NCBI RefSeq assembly: GCF_021560175.1
Contig: NZ_CP091110.1
Location: 4,776,501 to 4,840,500, forward strand
Origin: Neobacillus drentensis
GTDB taxonomy: Bacteria; Bacillota; Bacilli; Bacillales; Cytobacillaceae
DNA: 64,000 bases
Direction of reading: 5' to 3'
Below the pieces are notes generated by a model. It searched no databases. It was not told where the DNA came from and saw only the letters and a program-made list of their open reading frames with translations. Positions within the stretch are counted from its first letter, which is position 1. Each line of letters begins with the position of its first letter. The translations under genes and the position numbers were made by a program. This document shows positions 1-8,749 of the stretch, in pieces.

Positions 1-285
1 CGCATCTTTAGGCTGGAAGCCAACTACTTTGTCTACTACTTCGCCGTCTTTCAATACCAACAAAGTTGGAATGCTCATTACACCAAAGTTAGCAGCCGTT
101 TGTGGGTTGTCATCCACATCAAGCTTGGTGATTTTTACTTTTTCGCCCATTTCTGCGTCAAGTTCTTCAAGAACGGGAGCAATCATTTTACAAGGTCCGC
201 ACCATGGTGCCCAGAAATCTACAAGCACAAGACCTGAACCTGTTTCAGCCGTGAAATTTTGATCGGTTACATGTGAAATAGCCAT
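1..285 (-). CDS. trxA: Thioredoxin (3' end cut by window edge)
   Basis: Small cytosolic dithiol-disulfide oxidoreductase that reduces protein disulfides and feeds enzymes such as ribonucleotide reductase. The 95 visible codons start at an ATG preceded by AGGAGGTC and read [11 protein letters not shown]; the active site FWAPWCGPC and the cis-Pro region MSIPTLLV are both present. Only about ten C-terminal residues should be missing beyond position 1. A TATACT -10 hexamer lies at 325-330 upstream. The etfA terminator separates it from the upstream operon, so it is probably transcribed alone, as in B. subtilis where trxA follows etfA. Confidence 0.97.
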   Translation of the reverse strand, partial: MAISHVTDQNFTAETGSGLVLVDFWAPWCGPCKMIAPVLEELDAEMGEKVKITKLDVDDNPQTAANFGVMSIPTLLVLKDGEVVDKVVGFQPKDA

Positions 286-415
286 TTATATTGACCTCCT
301 AATAAATACTGAAATACTACGGAAAGTATAACATTTGTTTGTCATATCACGCTAATAATATGTCTCGCAAATAATTTTCCCTTTTTTACTGTAAGTATTC
401 TATTCATAACCATGT

Positions 416-446
416 AAAAAAGCGAGCCATACACCGCCCGCTTTTT
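416..446 (-). terminator. Rho-independent terminator after etfA
   Basis: On the minus strand an AAAAAGCGGGC arm pairs with GCTCGCTTTTT (one G-U pair) and ends in a U run. It lies about 50 bases after the etfA stop and ends the lcfA-fadR-fadB-etfB-etfA transcript before the trxA promoter. Confidence 0.85.
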
Positions 447-493
447 AGTATTGACCTGCATTTCCGTTAGTAAACCGTCCTGGCTATAGTTTA

Positions 494-1471
494 TTAAGAA
501 TGAACTTTTAGTTTTTTAAATTCTTCTGTTAACAGTGGCACGACTTCGAATAAATCACCAACGATGCCGTAGTCCGCCACTTTAAAAATGTTGGCTTCCG
601 GGTCTTTGTTAATCGCGACAATAACCTTGGAATTAGACATTCCAGCTAAGTGCTGAATAGCCCCTGAAATACCGCAAGCTATATACAAGTCTGGTGTCAC
701 AACCTTACCAGTCTGGCCAATTTGTAAAGAGTAGTCACAATAATCCGCATCACAAGCACCACGGGAAGCTCCGACTGCGCCTCCTAATACTTTTGCTAAT
801 TCTTTTAATGGCGCAAATCCTTCGGCACTTTTTACACCGCGGCCGCCAGAGATTACGACTTTTGCTTCACTTAAATCTACACCCTCACTAGCTTTTCTGA
901 CCACTTCCTTGATAATTGCACGAAGATCCTTGATTTCAACAGACAGAGACGAGACCTCGCCTGTTCTGCTTTCATCCTTTACGGAAGGTGCAATATTATT
1001 TGGACGAACAGTGGCAAAAATCATCCCGTCGGTAACAATTTTCTTTTCAAATGCTTTACCAGAGTAGATCGGTCTTGTAAATACAATATTTCCCCCAGCA
1101 GCTTCAACTGCCGTAGCATCGGAAATGAGGCCGGATGAAAGTTTCCCGGCAATTCGAGGGGCTAAATCTTTTCCTAATGCAGTATGCCCTAACACTAATC
1201 CTTCAGGCTTTTCTTGGTCAATGACTGCCAATAGGGCTTGGGCAAAACCGTCAGAGGTATATTGCTTTAACTTCTCATTCTCTACGACCACTACGCGGTC
1301 TGCTCCATATTGGATCAACTCTGCACCTAAAGCGCTTACAGTTTCACCAACTATAACTCCAACAACTTCTCCGCCCTCTGCCACTGTTTTTGCTGCAGCA
1401 ACTGCTTCGAAAGAAACATTACGTAAAGATCCGTCACGAACTTCTCCTAATACCAATACTTTTCTTGACAT
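494..1471 (-). CDS. etfA: Electron transfer flavoprotein alpha subunit
   Basis: Alpha subunit of the cytosolic FAD heterodimer that accepts electrons from acyl-CoA dehydrogenases. The 325-residue length is that of the family. The C-terminal FAD-binding domain (about residues 205-325) shows SGGRGVKSAE, the GASRGACD segment, the QIGQTGKVV flavin loop and GISGAIQHLAGM. The start is set by GGAGGG upstream. It lies 38 bases after etfB and is the last gene of the fatty-acid degradation operon, followed by a terminator. Nothing unusual was seen. Confidence 0.97.
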   Translation of the reverse strand: MSRKVLVLGEVRDGSLRNVSFEAVAAAKTVAEGGEVVGVIVGETVSALGAELIQYGADRVVVVENEKLKQYTSDGFAQALLAVIDQEKPEGLVLGHTALGKDLAPRIAGKLSSGLISDATAVEAAGGNIVFTRPIYSGKAFEKKIVTDGMIFATVRPNNIAPSVKDESRTGEVSSLSVEIKDLRAIIKEVVRKASEGVDLSEAKVVISGGRGVKSAEGFAPLKELAKVLGGAVGASRGACDADYCDYSLQIGQTGKVVTPDLYIACGISGAIQHLAGMSNSKVIVAINKDPEANIFKVADYGIVGDLFEVVPLLTEEFKKLKVHS

Positions 1472-1509
1472 TCGATTACCCTCCTGTAAACAATTTTTAT
1501 GTGAATGGA

Positions 1510-2283
1510 TTAGATTACTTTTGCTTCCGTATGAAGAAGTTGAACTAGTTCTTTCACTTGATCATTTAAATCTCCTGCTAAAACCTTTCCTGCTTCTTTC
1601 TTTGCCGGTAAGTATATTTCGATCGTTTTGGTTTTGGCTTCTACGTCATCTTCTTCCAGATCGAGGTCGTCTAACTCTAATTCTTCAAGCGGCTTTTTCT
1701 TTGCCTTCATAATCCCTGGCAGAGAAGGGTAGCGTGGCTCGTTAAGGCCTTGCTGTGCCGTAACCAATAACGGCAGGCTGGTTCCAATTACTTCGGAATC
1801 TCCCTCTACATCCCGAGTTACTGTAACGCTTGTTCCATCAATTTCTAACTTCGTAATCGTTGTAACGTAGGGAATATTAAGCAATTCAGCCACGCGTGGG
1901 CCAACTTGTCCTGAACCGCCATCAATCGCGACATTGCCCCCTAAAATTAAATCCGCATTTTTATCTTTTAAATATTCGGCAAGAATTTTTGCAGTCGTAA
2001 ATTGATCTCCATTTTCTACATCATCTTCGATATTAATAAGAACGGCCTTGTCTGCTCCCATTGCAAGAGCTGTACGTAATTGCTTTTCAGATTCCTCACT
2101 GCCTACGGATATTACCGTTACGTCACCGCCATTGGCATCACGAACCTGAATTGCTTCTTCAATTGCATATTCATCATATGGATTGATGATGAATTCTGCA
2201 CCATCCTCGTTGATTTTGCCGCCAGAAATGGCAATCTTCTCTTCCGTATCAAAGGTTCTTTTCATTAATACATAAATGTTCAT
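1510..2283 (-). CDS. etfB: Electron transfer flavoprotein beta subunit
   Basis: Partner of EtfA; it carries AMP and the dehydrogenase recognition loop. I place the start at the ATG of MNIYVLMKRTFD because AGGAGGG precedes it, giving 257 residues as in B. subtilis EtfB; the frame is open eight codons further upstream without a better start. Family segments visible include GADKAVLI, the DGGSGQVGPRVAELL loop and the C-terminal LPGIMKAKKKPLE, the recognition-loop region around residues 190-205. It is cotranscribed with etfA. Confidence 0.97.
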   Translation of the reverse strand: MNIYVLMKRTFDTEEKIAISGGKINEDGAEFIINPYDEYAIEEAIQVRDANGGDVTVISVGSEESEKQLRTALAMGADKAVLINIEDDVENGDQFTTAKILAEYLKDKNADLILGGNVAIDGGSGQVGPRVAELLNIPYVTTITKLEIDGTSVTVTRDVEGDSEVIGTSLPLLVTAQQGLNEPRYPSLPGIMKAKKKPLEELELDDLDLEEDDVEAKTKTIEIYLPAKKEAGKVLAGDLNDQVKELVQLLHTEAKVI

Positions 2284-2391
2284 GGTTTCCCTCCTAGTAA
2301 ATTTCAAACATTAACTCAGTTCAAAAGATTGAGAAAATTATTGGCAAAAAAATTTTATTAGAACTTCGAGACAGGTCTCTGCCGTCAGAAG

Positions 2392-3165
2392 TTATGCCCC
2401 TTTAAAACTAGGCTCCCGCTTTTCAAGGAAGGCCTGGATTCCTTCTTTTGCATCCTTTGAAACAAATACCTCGCCAAATAACTCGGCTTCCCTTTTTGTT
2501 CCTTCGTAAAATTCTTCTGTTTTTGCATAATTTAATAATTCAATGGCTGCCCGAATAGAACCAGGGCTTTTCTTAGCAATTTTACCAGCAAGCTTATAGG
2601 TTTCATCTAATAGTTGACTTTCTGGGAAGGCACGAGTGGCTAAACCATATTGGACTGCCTCCATACCGGAAATTGGTTCAGAGGTAAACAGCATTTCCGC
2701 AGCCCGGGCAACGCCTACATATTTAGGTAAACGCTGTGTACCCGCAAATCCTGGGATTAACCCAAGTTGCAGCTCAGGAAGACCAAGCTTGGCATTTTCG
2801 GTTACATAGCGGATATGGCATGCCATCGCCAATTCGAGTCCGCCGCCAAGTGCGGCACCATGGATAGCAGCAATAATTGGCTTTGGAAACTTTTCCATCC
2901 GATCGAATAGATCCTGCCCATACTTGCCAAGGTTTGCAAATCCATCTGCTGAAGTCACAGTCGTAAATTCTTTAATGTCGGCTCCCGCCGAGAAAAATCG
3001 TCCTTCGCCATGAATGATAATAACCCCAATCTCACCGTTTGGTTCAATTTCATCAAGTACTGCTGACAATTCTTTCAACAGACCTGATGAAAGTGCATTT
3101 GCGGGCGGACGCTCGATCGTAATCGTGGCAATCCGATCCTGATACGACCATTTTAAGTATTCCAA
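2392..3165 (-). CDS. fadB: Enoyl-CoA hydratase (crotonase family)
   Basis: Hydrates trans-2-enoyl-CoA in fatty-acid beta-oxidation. The 257-residue protein has the crotonase oxyanion-hole segments (GRFFSAGADIKEF around residue 60; HGAALGGGLELAMACH around residue 107) and both catalytic glutamates, in GGGLELA and in GLPELQLGLIPG. The C-terminal FLEKREPSFKG is typical. It sits 22 bases after fadR and upstream of etfB, the order of the B. subtilis lcfA-fadR-fadB-etfBA operon, where the gene is called fadB (ysiB). It is a mono-functional hydratase, not the E. coli FadB fusion. Confidence 0.93.
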   Translation of the reverse strand: MEYLKWSYQDRIATITIERPPANALSSGLLKELSAVLDEIEPNGEIGVIIIHGEGRFFSAGADIKEFTTVTSADGFANLGKYGQDLFDRMEKFPKPIIAAIHGAALGGGLELAMACHIRYVTENAKLGLPELQLGLIPGFAGTQRLPKYVGVARAAEMLFTSEPISGMEAVQYGLATRAFPESQLLDETYKLAGKIAKKSPGSIRAAIELLNYAKTEEFYEGTKREAELFGEVFVSKDAKEGIQAFLEKREPSFKGA

Positions 3166-3187
3166 TGCTACTCCCCCTTTTCATTCC

Positions 3188-3781
3188 TCACCTTTTCCCA
3201 CAGCCGTTAATCAACAGTCGATGGACTGGGGATGCCAGAGACAATAAATCATACTTTTCCTCGTTCATCACCCATGATGTAACAGTCTCGTCGATTGTCC
3301 CGAAGATCATTTGCCGGGCTAGACGAACATCAAGATCACTAGAAAACTCCCCTGTTTCTTTTCCTTCTAAAATGATTTTGTCTATCACCTGTAAATATCC
3401 TCTAAGAACCGTATTGATTCTTAAGCGTAATTCTTTATTGGATTGACGTAACTCCAATTGAGTAACAATTGCCATATGGTGATCCTCAGATAGAAGTTGG
3501 AAATGGGTTTCAATCATCATTAATAACTTCTCTTCCGCTGTGACTTTTCCTGCTATTTTTTCTTCAATTTTTTCAACGAATTCGCCCATCTTTTCTTCAA
3601 AGAGAGAGATAAGGATGTCTTCTTTGTTTTTAAAATATAGATAAATCGTTCCATCAGCCACCCCTGCCTGTTTCGCTATTTTGGAAACTTGGGCTTGATG
3701 GTACCCATTTTCAGCAATCACAATAACCGCTGCATCTATAATTTGCATATATTTTGGTTTGCTCTTTTTCACATAATCCAC
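3188..3781 (-). CDS. fadR: TetR-family fatty-acid degradation repressor FadR
   Basis: Cytosolic DNA-binding repressor released by long-chain acyl-CoA. The 197 residues begin with a TetR helix-turn-helix (about 10-55: IIDAAVIVIAENGYHQAQVSKIAKQAGVADGTIYLYFKNKEDIL), written here only as a pattern reference: the segment ADGTIYLYFKNKEDIL is diagnostic. The C-terminal ligand domain and ASPVHRLLINGCG ending match Bacillus FadR (YsiA). A perfect inverted repeat matching the FadR box lies about 50 bases upstream on its own promoter, so autorepression is likely. It is the second gene after lcfA. Confidence 0.93.
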   Translation of the reverse strand: MDYVKKSKPKYMQIIDAAVIVIAENGYHQAQVSKIAKQAGVADGTIYLYFKNKEDILISLFEEKMGEFVEKIEEKIAGKVTAEEKLLMMIETHFQLLSEDHHMAIVTQLELRQSNKELRLRINTVLRGYLQVIDKIILEGKETGEFSSDLDVRLARQMIFGTIDETVTSWVMNEEKYDLLSLASPVHRLLINGCGKR

Positions 3782-3829
3782 CCTCTTGAAGAAGTCTTTC
3801 TTGTAATCTTACCAAATAAAAAAAAGAAA

Positions 3830-3853
3830 TTATGAATGAATCATCATTCATAA
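3830..3853. promoter_or_regulatory. FadR operator (perfect inverted repeat)
   Basis: Arms TTATGAATGA and TCATTCATAA are perfect reverse complements around the spacer ATCA. The inner TGAATGA-N4-TCATTCA matches the B. subtilis FadR box (TGAATGA-MTAN-TCATTCA). It begins 5 bases downstream of the fadR -10 hexamer, so it covers the predicted transcription start. Confidence 0.88.
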
Positions 3854-3857
3854 TTTT

Positions 3858-3886
3858 ATAATAGAATTTAAATTATCTGCTGTCAA
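3858..3886 (-). promoter_or_regulatory. Sigma-A promoter of fadR-fadB-etfBA
   Basis: On the minus strand TTGACA (3881-3886) is followed by a 17-base spacer and TATTAT (3858-3863). It lies inside the lcfA-fadR gap and would express fadR, fadB and etfBA independently of lcfA. Confidence 0.75.
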
Positions 3887-3962
3887 GAAATACTACCCAT
3901 TCATCCTAATATAAATCGATTGGTGTGACAAGCCTTCCTGCCCAAAAAAAAATAATTCAAGG

Positions 3963-5669
3963 CTAGGCATGTTTTTGGGTGTCTTGCTCTATTTTTTGTT
4001 TTTCTTCTTCCACTAGTGTTCTTCTTAATATTTTACCTATTGCTGTTTTCGGTAATTCTTTTCTAAATTCATACACTCTTGGTGCTTTATATGCGGCCAA
4101 GTATTTCCTTGCAAATTGATTCATTTCCTCCGCTGTCACGTTGGAACCTTCTTTTAAGACAAGATAGGCTTTCACGGTTTCACCACGGTATGGGTCAGGA
4201 ACACCGGCAGCAACGGCCTCAACTACATCTGGATGTTCATAAAGTACTTCTTCAATTTCTCGAGGATAGATATTAAAGCCACCCGCAATAATCATATCCT
4301 TTTTACGGTCCACCACATAAAAATATCCCTTATCATCCATGTAACCCAGATCACCGGTATAAAGCCAGCCAGCCTTAAGGACCTCCTCGGTTTCTTTTGG
4401 ACGGTTCCAGTAGCCCTTCATAATTTGTGGTCCTTTGATCACAATTTCACCAATTTCGCCAACCGGCATTGGTTCACCCGTTTCAACCGACAAAATGAGG
4501 GAATCTGTGTCTGGATAGGGAACACCGATACTGCCTTTTACTCTTGGAACATCCCATAAAAAGTTGGAATGAGTAACAGGAGAAGCTTCAGATAAACCAT
4601 AGCCTTCAACCAGCTTCCCACCGGTTATTTCCTCAAACTTTTGTTGTATTTCAACTGGAAGTGGTGCAGACCCGCTGATACATGAATCAATCGAGGAAAG
4701 ATCATATTTTTTTAAATCTGGGTGATTCAATAAGCCAATATAGATGGTTGGCGCACCTGGAAATAGGGTGGGCCGCTGTTTGTGAATGGTTTTCAGTGTT
4801 GTTTGGGCATCAAATTTAGGTAATAAAATCATTTTACAGGCCATTTTAATTGATAAAATCATCACTGTGGTCATTCCGTAAACATGGAAGAACGGTAAAA
4901 TACCTAAAACAGATTCTTCTCCCGGTTTACATTTGTATAACCAGGCTTCAATCATACAAGTGTTGGCGATTAAGTTTTTATGGGTCAGCATAACTCCTTT
5001 TGGATAACCCGTTGTTCCCCCGGTATATTGTAGCAGGGCAATATCTTCAGCTGGATTAAATTCAGGACGGTTTACTTCTTTTGAGTTGGTTTTGATTATT
5101 TCGGTGAGCAGATGGGCGTTTCCTTCATGTTTTACTTTTACAACAATCCCATATTGCTTTTTCTGGATGAAGGGATAGATAAGATTTTTAGGAAATGGCA
5201 AGTAGTCTTTGATAGCGGTTACAATAATCTGTTGTAAGTTCGTCTGCGGCATAACTTTAGTGACTCGTGGATAAAGGATGTCTAGGGTGATAATAGCTTT
5301 TGATCCGGAGTCTTTCATTTGGTACTCCAGTTCTCGTTCTGTATATAAAGGATTCGTTTGAACAACGATTCCCCCTGCCATTAATATCCCAAAATAACTA
5401 ATGACGGATTGAGGAGTATTAGGAAGCATAATGGCAACTCGGTCATCCTTCTGGATGCCAATGGATTGCTGTAGATAACTGGCAACACTTAACGCTTCTT
5501 CATAAAGTTGTTTATAGGTTAACTCCTTACCCATAAAATGAATGGCGATTTTCTCCGGAAATTCTCTGGCAGCATTGACTAAGTATTCTTGTACTGGTTC
5601 ACTGGAGTATTCAAGTGTGGCAGGAATTTCCTCAGGATAAAGGTCCAACCATGGTTTTGACTCCAACAT
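3963..5669 (-). CDS. lcfA: Long-chain fatty-acid--CoA ligase
   Basis: Activates long-chain fatty acids to acyl-CoA with ATP, the entry step of beta-oxidation. The 568 residues (B. subtilis LcfA 560) show the AMP-binding P-loop YTGGTTGYPKGV near residue 215, the GYGLSEASPVTH motif, the YTGDLGYMDDKGYF hinge and the FNIYPREIEE segment, ending with the catalytic lysine motif KTAIGKILRR. AAGGGGG precedes the ATG. Its own sigma-A promoter is at 5718-5746. No FadR box is apparent near that promoter, unlike B. subtilis. Confidence 0.95.
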   Translation of the reverse strand: MLESKPWLDLYPEEIPATLEYSSEPVQEYLVNAAREFPEKIAIHFMGKELTYKQLYEEALSVASYLQQSIGIQKDDRVAIMLPNTPQSVISYFGILMAGGIVVQTNPLYTERELEYQMKDSGSKAIITLDILYPRVTKVMPQTNLQQIIVTAIKDYLPFPKNLIYPFIQKKQYGIVVKVKHEGNAHLLTEIIKTNSKEVNRPEFNPAEDIALLQYTGGTTGYPKGVMLTHKNLIANTCMIEAWLYKCKPGEESVLGILPFFHVYGMTTVMILSIKMACKMILLPKFDAQTTLKTIHKQRPTLFPGAPTIYIGLLNHPDLKKYDLSSIDSCISGSAPLPVEIQQKFEEITGGKLVEGYGLSEASPVTHSNFLWDVPRVKGSIGVPYPDTDSLILSVETGEPMPVGEIGEIVIKGPQIMKGYWNRPKETEEVLKAGWLYTGDLGYMDDKGYFYVVDRKKDMIIAGGFNIYPREIEEVLYEHPDVVEAVAAGVPDPYRGETVKAYLVLKEGSNVTAEEMNQFARKYLAAYKAPRVYEFRKELPKTAIGKILRRTLVEEEKQKIEQDTQKHA

Positions 5670-5717
5670 AAGTACCCCCTTTTTTATCTATATTTGGAAA
5701 AAATTAAACTCTCTTCT

Positions 5718-5746
5718 ATTATAGTACACCACTACACAATAGACAA
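5718..5746 (-). promoter_or_regulatory. Sigma-A promoter of lcfA
   Basis: TTGTCT (5741-5746) and a perfect TATAAT (5718-5723) are separated by 17 bases on the minus strand, about 50 bases before the lcfA ATG. Confidence 0.75.
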
Positions 5747-5809
5747 TGAGACTTTTAATTCTGGTACAGGACCAATGAGCTTAAATACTTTATTGCCTCA
5801 TCTATACAA

Positions 5810-5848
5810 CAAAAAAATCATCGCCAAATGACTTTAGCGATGATTTTT
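5810..5848 (-). terminator. Terminator after the DUF350 gene and mini-ORF
   Basis: A 12-bp stem AAAAATCATCGC / GCGATGATTTTT with a 12-base loop and a U run on the minus strand begins two bases after the mini-ORF stop. It ends the mutS2-yshE-mini-ORF transcript. Confidence 0.88.
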
Positions 5849-5849
5849 A

Positions 5850-5933
5850 TTAGGCGAAAAACACCATATAGATAATGCCGATCAGTAAAAATAAACCGCA
5901 CAATCCCAGCAGTACTTTGGCTAATGTCTCCAC
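5850..5933 (-). CDS. 27-residue single-span membrane mini-protein
   Basis: Too short for ordinary gene calling. A GTG start at 5931-5933 is preceded by AAGGAG at about 10 bases, and the frame reads METLAKVLLGLCG followed by LFLLIGIIYMVFFA and TAA. Residues 5-27 would form one transmembrane helix with a short charged N-terminus. The Shine-Dalgarno sequence begins at the upstream DUF350 stop codon, and a strong terminator follows the TAA by two bases, so the gene fits tightly in the operon. I do not recognise a family; a role with the DUF350 membrane protein is only a guess. Confidence 0.6.
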   Translation of the reverse strand: METLAKVLLGLCGLFLLIGIIYMVFFA

Positions 5934-5947
5934 TATTTCTTCTCTCC

Positions 5948-6355
5948 TTACGAAATTCCTGCACCAATTACAAAGGACAACCCAATCGAGATAATCAGTG
6001 ACATCAAACCAACCGCTCTGTTATCATTTTGAATTTCCTCATCAATCTTAAATTTAGGTGTTAAAAATTCAAAGATAAAATAGCCGGCAAGCAGCAAGGC
6101 AAATCCGAAAACACCCCAGCCCACCATTTCAAGTAAGGAATTGTTTTCCTTAATGGAAGCCCGAAAAATATTAGCCAGCCCCAATATTTTTCCACCGGTT
6201 GCCATTGCCACAGCCAGATTTCCTTTTTTTATTTCTTCCCAATTTTTATATTTGGTTACCATTTCAAAAACAGCTAAAAAGACAACCATACATAAAATCA
6301 CAACACTGTAATATGCAGCAATTTGAATATACCTATTCTCCCAAAACTGGTCCAT
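5948..6355 (-). CDS. yshE: DUF350 family membrane protein (YshE)
   Basis: Integral membrane protein of 135 residues with four predicted spans (about 12-32, 48-66, 76-96, 113-134). The DUF350 duplication is visible: KKGNLAVAMATGGKILGLANIF in the first half parallels QNDNRAVGLMSLIISIGLSFVIG in the second. Function is unknown; B. subtilis yshE has the same position between lcfA and mutS2. It starts 18 bases after the mutS2 stop and is followed by a mini-ORF, so all three are probably cotranscribed. Confidence 0.88.
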   Translation of the reverse strand: MDQFWENRYIQIAAYYSVVILCMVVFLAVFEMVTKYKNWEEIKKGNLAVAMATGGKILGLANIFRASIKENNSLLEMVGWGVFGFALLLAGYFIFEFLTPKFKIDEEIQNDNRAVGLMSLIISIGLSFVIGAGIS

Positions 6356-6373
6356 TACGTATCTCCCCGGGTA

Positions 6374-8731
6374 TTATTTAAATTCAACGATGGTTACCCC
6401 TGAACCACCTTCACCGGCTTCTCCAAAGCGGATTTTCTTAACGGAACGGTGGTTTTTTAAATATTCTTGTACACCCTGTCTTAACGCTCCGGTCCCTTTT
6501 CCATGGATAATCGATACGCGCGGATAACTTGCCAGAAGAGCATCATCAATATATTTTTCTACCTTCATAAGGGCATCCTCATACCTTTCCCCACGAAGAT
6601 CCAATTCCAGTTTAACTAGCGTGTCCCGTCCTTTTACAATCGCCATAGGTCTGGTTTCCACTTGTTTTGGTGTACTCAAGTACTCCATATCCTTCTCTTT
6701 GACTTTCATCTTCAAAATCCCAATTTGAACGTGCCATTCATTGTCTGAAACTTTGTCCACCAGGGTTCCCTTTTGACCAAAGGTCAAGACCTTGACCTCA
6801 TCACCCGGTGTAAACATATGCTTTTTCGTTTTCTTATTGGCCAATTTATCGGATTTCTTAATTTCAGGTGCCGCTTGTTCCAGCCGTTTTTTCGCATCAA
6901 TGAGTTCATGCTCTTTAATATCTGCGTGTTTTTCTGTTCTCATTTTGCGCAAATCACGGATAACCTTCTCTGCCTCTTGTTTGGCCTCATCCACAATATC
7001 AGCAGCCTTTTCAGCTGCCTTTTCCATCATTGTATCTTTTTTATCATAATACTCGATCAGTTGTTTTTGTAAATCTTGATGAAGCTTTTCCGCCTGCTTT
7101 AAAAAGTCACGTGCTTCTTCATGTTCCCGCTCTGCCGCGCGTTTGCTTTCCTCAAGTGAAGCAATCATTTTATCAATTTGATTGGTGTCTTCACTCACAT
7201 GTGAGCGGGCTGCATCAATAACCCGATCATTTAAACCCAAACGTTTCGAAATTTCGAAGGCATTACTTCGGCCGGGTACTCCCAATAATAATTTATACGT
7301 TGGACTTAAGGTCTCCACATTAAATTCTACACTTGCATTTAAGACACCCTCGCGATTATAACCATAGGCCTTTAATTCTGGGTAATGGGTCGTCGCAATG
7401 ACCCTTGCGCCGCGCCTGTGCACTTCGTCTAAAATCGAAATCGCTAATGCAGCACCCTCTTGTGGGTCAGTACCTGCACCGAGCTCGTCAAATAACACTA
7501 GGCTGTTAAAATCAACCCGATCTAATATATCCACTATGTTAACCATGTGGGACGAAAACGTACTCAAGCTTTGTTCAATCGACTGCTCATCACCAATATC
7601 GGCATAGACAGCATCAAAAACCGCCAGTTCCGATCCATCCTGCGCTGGTACCTGCAGTCCCGCTTGTGCCATTAACGAGCATAGGCCAAGCGTTTTTAAG
7701 GTAACGGTTTTACCACCGGTATTGGGACCGGTTATGACAATCGTTGTATATTCTTTTCCAAGCATAATATCATTGGCCACAACCTCATCAATCGGAATGA
7801 GCGGATGACGGGCTTTATATAAAGCAATTCTTCCTTCATCATTCATAATTGGCATGGATGCCTTTATTTTTTTACTATATTTCGCTTTTGCAAAAATAAA
7901 GTCTAGGTTGGCTAAAATATCGACAATCACTTTGAGTTCGCTTTCGTACTCAGCCGTTTTGGCAGACAACTCTGTCAGAATTCGTTCAATTTCCAGCTGT
8001 TCCTTGACACGAATATCTTGAAGCTGGTTATTCAATTGAACAATGACCTGCGGCTCAATGAATAGAGTTTGTCCAGAAGAACTTTGATCGTGAATAATCC
8101 CGCCATAGTGGCCGCGATACTCTTGTTTTACCGGGATAACAAAGCGGTCATTCCGGATGGTCACGATTGCATCGGACAACATTTTTGCTGCGTTTGAAGA
8201 ACGGATCATACTTTCTAGGCGTTCACGAATACGCGATTCATTTGCTCTGAGCTGATGCCTTAGTGTGCGCAGCAAATCACTCGCACTATCTAACACCTCG
8301 CCGCTTTCATCAATCGCATGCTTAATTTCATGTTCCAGATTGGTGAGCGGAATAATATCTCCTACCTGTTCCACAAGGATAGGCAGTTCCGTCCTCTCTT
8401 CAGCAAGTTCCTCTATAAATCGTTTCATTTGGCGGCTGGCATGGATTGTACTTGCAACATGGACCAGCTCATGTGCGCTCAAAACGCCGCCAATTACCGA
8501 ACGTTTTATATGGGCACGGATGTCGTGAATTCCTGATAAAGGAACATTTCCTTTTATCCGGATAACGGTTGCGGCCTCATCTGTTTCTGCTTGAAGTCTA
8601 ACAACCTCTTCAAAGTCAGTAGAAGGCACTAAAGCCTTTATTTTATCTCTTCCGAGTGAAGAAGAGGCATGATCGAAAAGCTGTTCCTTTATTTTCGTAA
8701 ATTCTAAAACTTTTAACGCTCTTTCGTGCAT
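6374..8731 (-). CDS. mutS2: Endonuclease / ribosome-rescue ATPase MutS2
   Basis: MutS paralogue lacking the mismatch-recognition domain; in Bacillus it binds collided ribosomes and has been linked to recombination control. The 785 residues carry lever and clamp helices, Walker A GPNTGGKT near residue 334, [17 protein letters not shown]alker B, a long coiled coil (about 520-630), a KOW-like segment ([19 protein letters not shown]) and a C-terminal Smr domain with [12 protein letters not shown] and the HGKGTGALR loop. Length equals B. subtilis MutSB. It lies 18 bases after polX. Confidence 0.97.
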   Translation of the reverse strand: MHERALKVLEFTKIKEQLFDHASSSLGRDKIKALVPSTDFEEVVRLQAETDEAATVIRIKGNVPLSGIHDIRAHIKRSVIGGVLSAHELVHVASTIHASRQMKRFIEELAEERTELPILVEQVGDIIPLTNLEHEIKHAIDESGEVLDSASDLLRTLRHQLRANESRIRERLESMIRSSNAAKMLSDAIVTIRNDRFVIPVKQEYRGHYGGIIHDQSSSGQTLFIEPQVIVQLNNQLQDIRVKEQLEIERILTELSAKTAEYESELKVIVDILANLDFIFAKAKYSKKIKASMPIMNDEGRIALYKARHPLIPIDEVVANDIMLGKEYTTIVITGPNTGGKTVTLKTLGLCSLMAQAGLQVPAQDGSELAVFDAVYADIGDEQSIEQSLSTFSSHMVNIVDILDRVDFNSLVLFDELGAGTDPQEGAALAISILDEVHRRGARVIATTHYPELKAYGYNREGVLNASVEFNVETLSPTYKLLLGVPGRSNAFEISKRLGLNDRVIDAARSHVSEDTNQIDKMIASLEESKRAAEREHEEARDFLKQAEKLHQDLQKQLIEYYDKKDTMMEKAAEKAADIVDEAKQEAEKVIRDLRKMRTEKHADIKEHELIDAKKRLEQAAPEIKKSDKLANKKTKKHMFTPGDEVKVLTFGQKGTLVDKVSDNEWHVQIGILKMKVKEKDMEYLSTPKQVETRPMAIVKGRDTLVKLELDLRGERYEDALMKVEKYIDDALLASYPRVSIIHGKGTGALRQGVQEYLKNHRSVKKIRFGEAGEGGSGVTIVEFK

Positions 8732-8749
8732 GGAGTTTCCCCCCTTTTC

